The notes under the pieces: model-generated
What the model saw: the letters and a program-made list of their open reading frames with translations, nothing else
Told to the model about the DNA's origin: nothing
Database searches by the model: none
Program-made: the position numbers and the translations under genes
Assembly: GCF_013410875.1 (NCBI RefSeq)
Contig: NZ_JACCCU010000002.1
Span: forward strand, 1,054,001 to 1,118,000
Length of the DNA: 64,000 bases
Direction: 5' to 3'
Source of the DNA: Tunturiibacter empetritectus
GTDB lineage: Bacteria; Acidobacteriota; Terriglobia; Terriglobales; Acidobacteriaceae
In this document: positions 61,230 through 64,000 of the stretch, piece by piece
How the letters are laid out: the number at the start of each line of letters is the position of its first letter
Position numbering within the stretch: position 1 is the stretch's first letter

Positions 61230-61414
61230 CGCCCTTGCGGGTTACGGCTTTCAGAAAATCTTTTCGGCAAGACTCCGCACAAGACGCGGACGAAAAGATT
61301 TTCCGAACCTTCCGTAAAAGCGCCGCTTGGCACTTGGGAGCGGGGCACCTCCCGTCGCTTCGCGCAAGAGTGTCCCGAGGGCAATCCGGGCAAATACAAA
61401 CAAGGAGAAACACA
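61230..61414 (+). promoter_or_regulatory. Structured leader upstream of ssb (copy 2)
   Basis: A perfect 13-bp stem GAAAATCTTTTCG (61,254-61,266) pairs with CGAAAAGATTTTC (61,291-61,303), inside a second stem TTACGG/CCGTAA (61,242-61,317). Then GGGAG...CTCCC and TCGCTTCGCG and GTGTCCCGAG follow, as in copy 1 at 49,567-49,781. Confidence 0.65.
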
Positions 61415-61828
61415 ATGGCACTCTACGAAAACAAGATCACTCTGAAGGGCTTCCTCGGCAAAGACGCCGAGAACTTCGCAACCAAACAGCAGAAGACCTT
61501 CACCGTCCTCTCACTTGCCACCAAGTCCGGCTACAAGGACAAGCAGACCGAGCAATGGGTCAACCACACCGAATGGCACCGCATCGTCACCTTCGGCAAG
61601 TCCGCCGACCACGCGAAGAACCTGAAGAAGGGCGACTACGTCGAGATCGAGGGCGAGCTCCGCAGCACCGAGTTTGACGCCGAGGTCGGTGAGGGCAAGA
61701 AGAAGACCACGTTCAAGCGTCGTGGTTGGGAGATACGCGCCAGCCTCGTCAAGAAGCTGGCGCAGCCCGAGAGCTCACGTGGAGAGAACCTCGACGCCGA
61801 GCCGGTCACGGAGGACGACGCGGCTTAG
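61415..61828 (+). CDS. ssb: Single-stranded DNA-binding protein
   Basis: ATG 61415 with CAAGGAG upstream; 137 residues. The OB-fold starts MALYENKITLKGFLGKDAEN, a typical SSB beginning, and has QWVNHTEWHRIVTFGKSADH with the conserved HRIV core. It lacks the long glycine-rich tail and the usual DDDIPF tip; the end is EDDAA, which is acidic, so partner binding may differ. It probably coats incoming DNA during transfer. Confidence 0.9.
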   Translation: MALYENKITLKGFLGKDAENFATKQQKTFTVLSLATKSGYKDKQTEQWVNHTEWHRIVTFGKSADHAKNLKKGDYVEIEGELRSTEFDAEVGEGKKKTTFKRRGWEIRASLVKKLAQPESSRGENLDAEPVTEDDAA

Positions 61829-61859
61829 GCCGTGTTGTCCTCCCTCGGGAGGTGCAACC

Positions 61860-62255
61860 ATGAATCTCTTCGCCAACAGTGTTACGTTGCGTGGGTTCCT
61901 CGGCAGAGATGCCGAGGCGCCTCCATCGGATGGCATCACAGCAGAGTCGTTCGCGGTACTCACCCTATGTACCGAGGCCGGTCAGTGGGTGAAACGCGAT
62001 AGCTACTGGCTCTCTCATACCGCCGAACATACGATCATCTGTCCCGGCCCGTTCTTGTGCGGTCTGACGCGCGGCATGAAGCGGGGTGACTACATCGAAA
62101 TTGAGGGCACGCTAAGAGACTTCGAGTACCCCCAACCAGTTGTGATCTCTGAAGACCCACTCGCGATGAAGGAGAGCGGCTTCGAGATACATGCCATCAA
62201 GATTCAGCGACTCGACTATCCGCCAAGCGAAGTATACGAGGTTGCCGACAACTAA
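61860..62255 (+). CDS. Second, divergent SSB-like protein
   Basis: 131 residues from ATG 61860 with GGGAGG upstream. It starts MNLFANSVTLRGFLGRDAEA, paralleling the first SSB (MALYENKITLKGFLGKDAEN) with the same GFLGxDAE block, and ends with a similar core (KRGDYIEIEGTLRDFEYP). The region between has diverged strongly (SHTAEHTIICPGPFLCGLTR in place of NHTEWHRIVTFGKSADHAK). No acidic tip. Directly after ssb with 31 bases between, so one operon. Confidence 0.8.
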   Translation: MNLFANSVTLRGFLGRDAEAPPSDGITAESFAVLTLCTEAGQWVKRDSYWLSHTAEHTIICPGPFLCGLTRGMKRGDYIEIEGTLRDFEYPQPVVISEDPLAMKESGFEIHAIKIQRLDYPPSEVYEVADN

Positions 62256-62275
62256 TCGTTGTCCAGCCTTCTTCA

Positions 62276-62305
62276 CGGAGAGGCTAACGCCTCTCCGCTC
62301 TTTTT
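62276..62305 (+). terminator. Rho-independent terminator after the ssb pair
   Basis: CGGAGAGGC-TAAC-GCCTCTCCG followed by CTCTTTTT, a strong hairpin plus U-run on the plus strand. Confidence 0.9.
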
Positions 62306-62344
62306 CTGAAATTGCCGCTTCGCCATCGCGGCGGAAGGAACCCA

Positions 62345-62653
62345 ATGTTCGCCAACGCTGTATTCGTTGCCACTCTGATCTTTCTCGCGCTCGGATTCTG
62401 GCTGAGCGCGGAACTGCGCTTCCTCACTCCCTGGCGCAGCTTCATTCTTCATCACGATCTTCAGAGCATCGCGCTTTACTGCGCTCTGCTCTTCGCCAAC
62501 ATCCTTGGCGTCACCATCTGGATCGAGCGTAAGTTCTTCCTCCGAGATGCCGGTCGCAAGCTCCGGCATCTCGATCAGGAGATTCAGACCGGACAAAGTG
62601 AACTGTCCGAAGAGATTCTCTCTCGCTTCGGTGGTGCAGAGGAGGAACAGTAA
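62345..62653 (+). CDS. Small membrane protein of the ICE, unknown function
   Basis: 102 residues: two membrane helices (NAVFVATLIFLALGFWLSAE, and LYCALLFANILGVTIWIERK) and a helical, charged cytoplasmic tail. No known family recognised. It is followed closely by two more unassigned genes, so all three may act in one step. Confidence 0.7.
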   Translation: MFANAVFVATLIFLALGFWLSAELRFLTPWRSFILHHDLQSIALYCALLFANILGVTIWIERKFFLRDAGRKLRHLDQEIQTGQSELSEEILSRFGGAEEEQ

Positions 62654-62655
62654 CT

Positions 62656-62949
62656 ATGTCCAACGAAGACCAATATATGGAGCGCACGCCCGATCTTGTC
62701 GCCAGTATCCGTGCAATGCGCGAGTTTGCCGACAAGCAAATGAACCGTTTCACGCACGTGGACGACTACGACGTCCGTCGTGTCGTAGGCCAACTTCCTA
62801 AGGCTCCACCGGTTTCTAACGAAACCATCTTGCCTTCTCCCCCAGCCAACCGCCAGAAGAAGTCGTCCGCGAAGCCTGCGAATACCCAGACCGCGATTGA
62901 CTTCGCGCCCGCTCCCGCAGGGCGCGGCGATGACGGGGAGGCCGCATGA
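62656..62949 (+). CDS. Unassigned ICE protein (97 aa)
   Basis: 97 residues, GAGGAGG before the ATG. A mostly helical N-terminus (DLVASIRAMREFADKQMNRF) leads to a Pro/Lys-rich end. No motif recognised. Its stop overlaps the next ATG (ATGA). Confidence 0.65.
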   Translation: MSNEDQYMERTPDLVASIRAMREFADKQMNRFTHVDDYDVRRVVGQLPKAPPVSNETILPSPPANRQKKSSAKPANTQTAIDFAPAPAGRGDDGEAA

Positions 62950-64000
62950 GAATCGACATCCCCCAGGAACCGCCGCGTCGTCGCGATGGCGACGAACGCG
63001 TTGCCCCACAGCCCGGCGAATGGTCCGTCTCCCGCAAGGTCCCTAACAACCCGATTCGCCATCGCCTAAAGTCTCTGGAGGTGAAGGATGAGGACTCTCG
63101 CCGCACCTGTCCTCGGGAGAAACGCCCGCGTGACAAGGGTGCGCGAGATGTTCCGCGTGACCGTCGCCGTCCCGAGCCATCCGCCGATCCTCGGCGTCCG
63201 TCTCGGACAGCGAGTAACATCGTCGGACTTGAATTGCGCCCAGAAGAGAAACAACTCCTGAGCGAAGCTGGGCGCTTTCGCGTCGTCCGCGTCGCGGACC
63301 TCCGCGAGACGCTTTACAACGGAAAATCACGTCCTCTTGAGAATGACCTTCGGTATCTCCGAGACAAAGGTCTCGTCGAAACCTCTCAGGTCAATCTGCG
63401 TCGCGACGGAAGGCGGCGCACGATTGAGCGCGTCGAGGTTGCCACCTTGACCCAGGACGGTCGCCGCTTGCTTCTCAAGCAGGGCGACCTGCCGAAAGAC
63501 CAGAGGCTCTATGCAGGACTAGTAAAGCCGCGCGAGGTGGAGCACGACTCCCAAATCTACCGCGCTTATCGGAAAGAGGTACAGAAGATCACGGAGAAGG
63601 GTGGCTCGAATCTTCGAGTGAAACTCGATTTCGAGATCAAGTCGCAGGTACAGAAGGCGATCCACGCCGAACGCAAAGCCGATCCCAAACGCGACATGGC
63701 CGAGATCAAGCACGAGGTCGCCGAACGCCTGGAGTTGCCGTTCGTCGATGGAAAAATCCAGATCCCTGACGCTCGAATCGAATATGACCTTCCCCGCGAT
63801 ATGGAGCAGACCGTAGATGCGGACGACCGATCACGCACCGGCCACGAGGACATCGAAGTCCTAACCGCCGCCTACCATGCCGGCCATCTCCGATCCAAAG
63901 GCCACGCTGGCTTCCGGAACTATGCCTCTGCCGCAGACCGAGCCACCATCATCTCCAAGATCGAAGACGAACACTATCCCCTGGGAGACATTCTGGAGCT
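62946..64000 (+). CDS. Winged-helix protein, replication-relaxation-like (cut by window end)
   Basis: ATG 62946 overlaps the previous stop by four bases and the frame stays open to the last base; at least 351 residues. An Arg-rich start (residues ~1-85) is followed by a winged helix: ELRPEEKQLLSEAGRFRVVR, then SRPLENDLRYLRDKGLVETS, and a strand-type VATLTQDGRRLLLKQ, the LTxxGRxLL pattern of replication-relaxation or MarR-like domains. The part after residue 180 looks alpha-helical and charged. Such proteins occur beside relaxases in ICEs, but the relaxase itself is not seen. Confidence 0.75.
   Translation, partial: MRIDIPQEPPRRRDGDERVAPQPGEWSVSRKVPNNPIRHRLKSLEVKDEDSRRTCPREKRPRDKGARDVPRDRRRPEPSADPRRPSRTASNIVGLELRPEEKQLLSEAGRFRVVRVADLRETLYNGKSRPLENDLRYLRDKGLVETSQVNLRRDGRRRTIERVEVATLTQDGRRLLLKQGDLPKDQRLYAGLVKPREVEHDSQIYRAYRKEVQKITEKGGSNLRVKLDFEIKSQVQKAIHAERKADPKRDMAEIKHEVAERLELPFVDGKIQIPDARIEYDLPRDMEQTVDADDRSRTGHEDIEVLTAAYHAGHLRSKGHAGFRNYASAADRATIISKIEDEHYPLGDILE

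Larger units (their letters stand above)
47227..64000. mobile_element. Integrative and conjugative element, left part, inserted at tRNA-Val (right end outside window)
   Basis: The region from the tRNA to the window end holds int, xis, two methyltransferase genes, a T4SS gene set, ssb genes and a DNA-binding protein, but none of the palindromic repeats seen throughout the chromosomal part. The left end is inferred to lie at the 3' end of the tRNA. The relaxase, coupling protein and right attachment site are not in the window, so size and host range are unknown. Confidence 0.88.

Noticed and set aside
60755-61414. An extended ssb frame of about 220 extra codons
   Set aside because: The leader is random-like, includes the hairpin leader and lacks similarity to SSB; ATG 61415 with AAGGAG is the family start.
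47227-64000. Second copy of the tRNA-Val 3' end as right attachment site
   Set aside because: No copy was seen inside the window; it is expected further right.

Overview
The window looks like a piece of an acidobacterial chromosome (most likely Acidobacteriaceae, near Granulicella, Edaphobacter or Terriglobus). The DNA is GC-rich, genes are dense, and many predicted proteins are secreted, proline- or glycine-rich proteins of the kind these genomes carry. Typical pieces include a GatB, a PyrR-PyrB-PyrC cluster, a large DUF3857/transglutaminase/TPR protein and an ISC iron-sulfur system. Taxonomy is inference from protein style, not from a marker gene.

From 1 to 47,226 the sequence is chromosomal. 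From left to right it holds: the end of a UvrD-like helicase, an FmdB zinc-ribbon protein and an APC permease; a DUF2199 protein, a yeast-type cytosine deaminase with a lysine/alanine-rich DUF6496 protein, a large lipoprotein and gatB; a membrane metal-dependent hydrolase, a DedA-type protein, a MoaB/Mog protein and a TonB-like protein; miaA, a glycine-zipper lipoprotein, a Kbl-type PLP enzyme and an acyl hydrolase; pyrC-pyrB-pyrR and the DUF3857 protein; an OYE-type flavoenzyme with a MerR regulator; a YeiH-type transporter with its LysR regulator; murJ; and two iron-sulfur clusters, iscX / fdx-hscA (34.4-38.3 kb) and iscR-iscS-iscU-iscA-[hicA-hicB]-hscB (42.1-46.1 kb). The ISC system is therefore split, and a HicAB toxin-antitoxin pair lies inside the second cluster.

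A family of ten intergenic palindromic repeats is scattered over 3.7-40.0 kb. Each contains GTCACGAAGTGAC and ends in GTCCGGCAGGAC, and the sequence of a central hairpin changes in a compensatory way between copies. None is seen right of the tRNA.

At 47,150-47,226 a tRNA-Val(GAC) gene marks the edge of an integrative and conjugative element that runs off the right end of the window. It carries a tyrosine integrase and excisionase, an orphan beta-type DNA methyltransferase, a mating-pair-formation T4SS (VirB2, B3, B4, B9, B10, a VirB7-like lipoprotein, B5, B6, B8), a degenerate receiver protein, a phage-type cytosine-5 methyltransferase, two single-strand binding proteins and a winged-helix protein cut by the window end. 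Relaxase, VirD4 and VirB11 are not in the window.

Two regulatory features of the element stand out. A 56-bp box occurs twice, once upstream of xis-int and once upstream of virB2, in the same orientation relative to the gene it precedes. A structured leader of about 180-200 nt occurs upstream of both the methyltransferase gene and the first ssb gene, with different stem sequences but conserved pairing. Together they suggest co-ordinated control of excision and transfer, and a shared control of early establishment genes.
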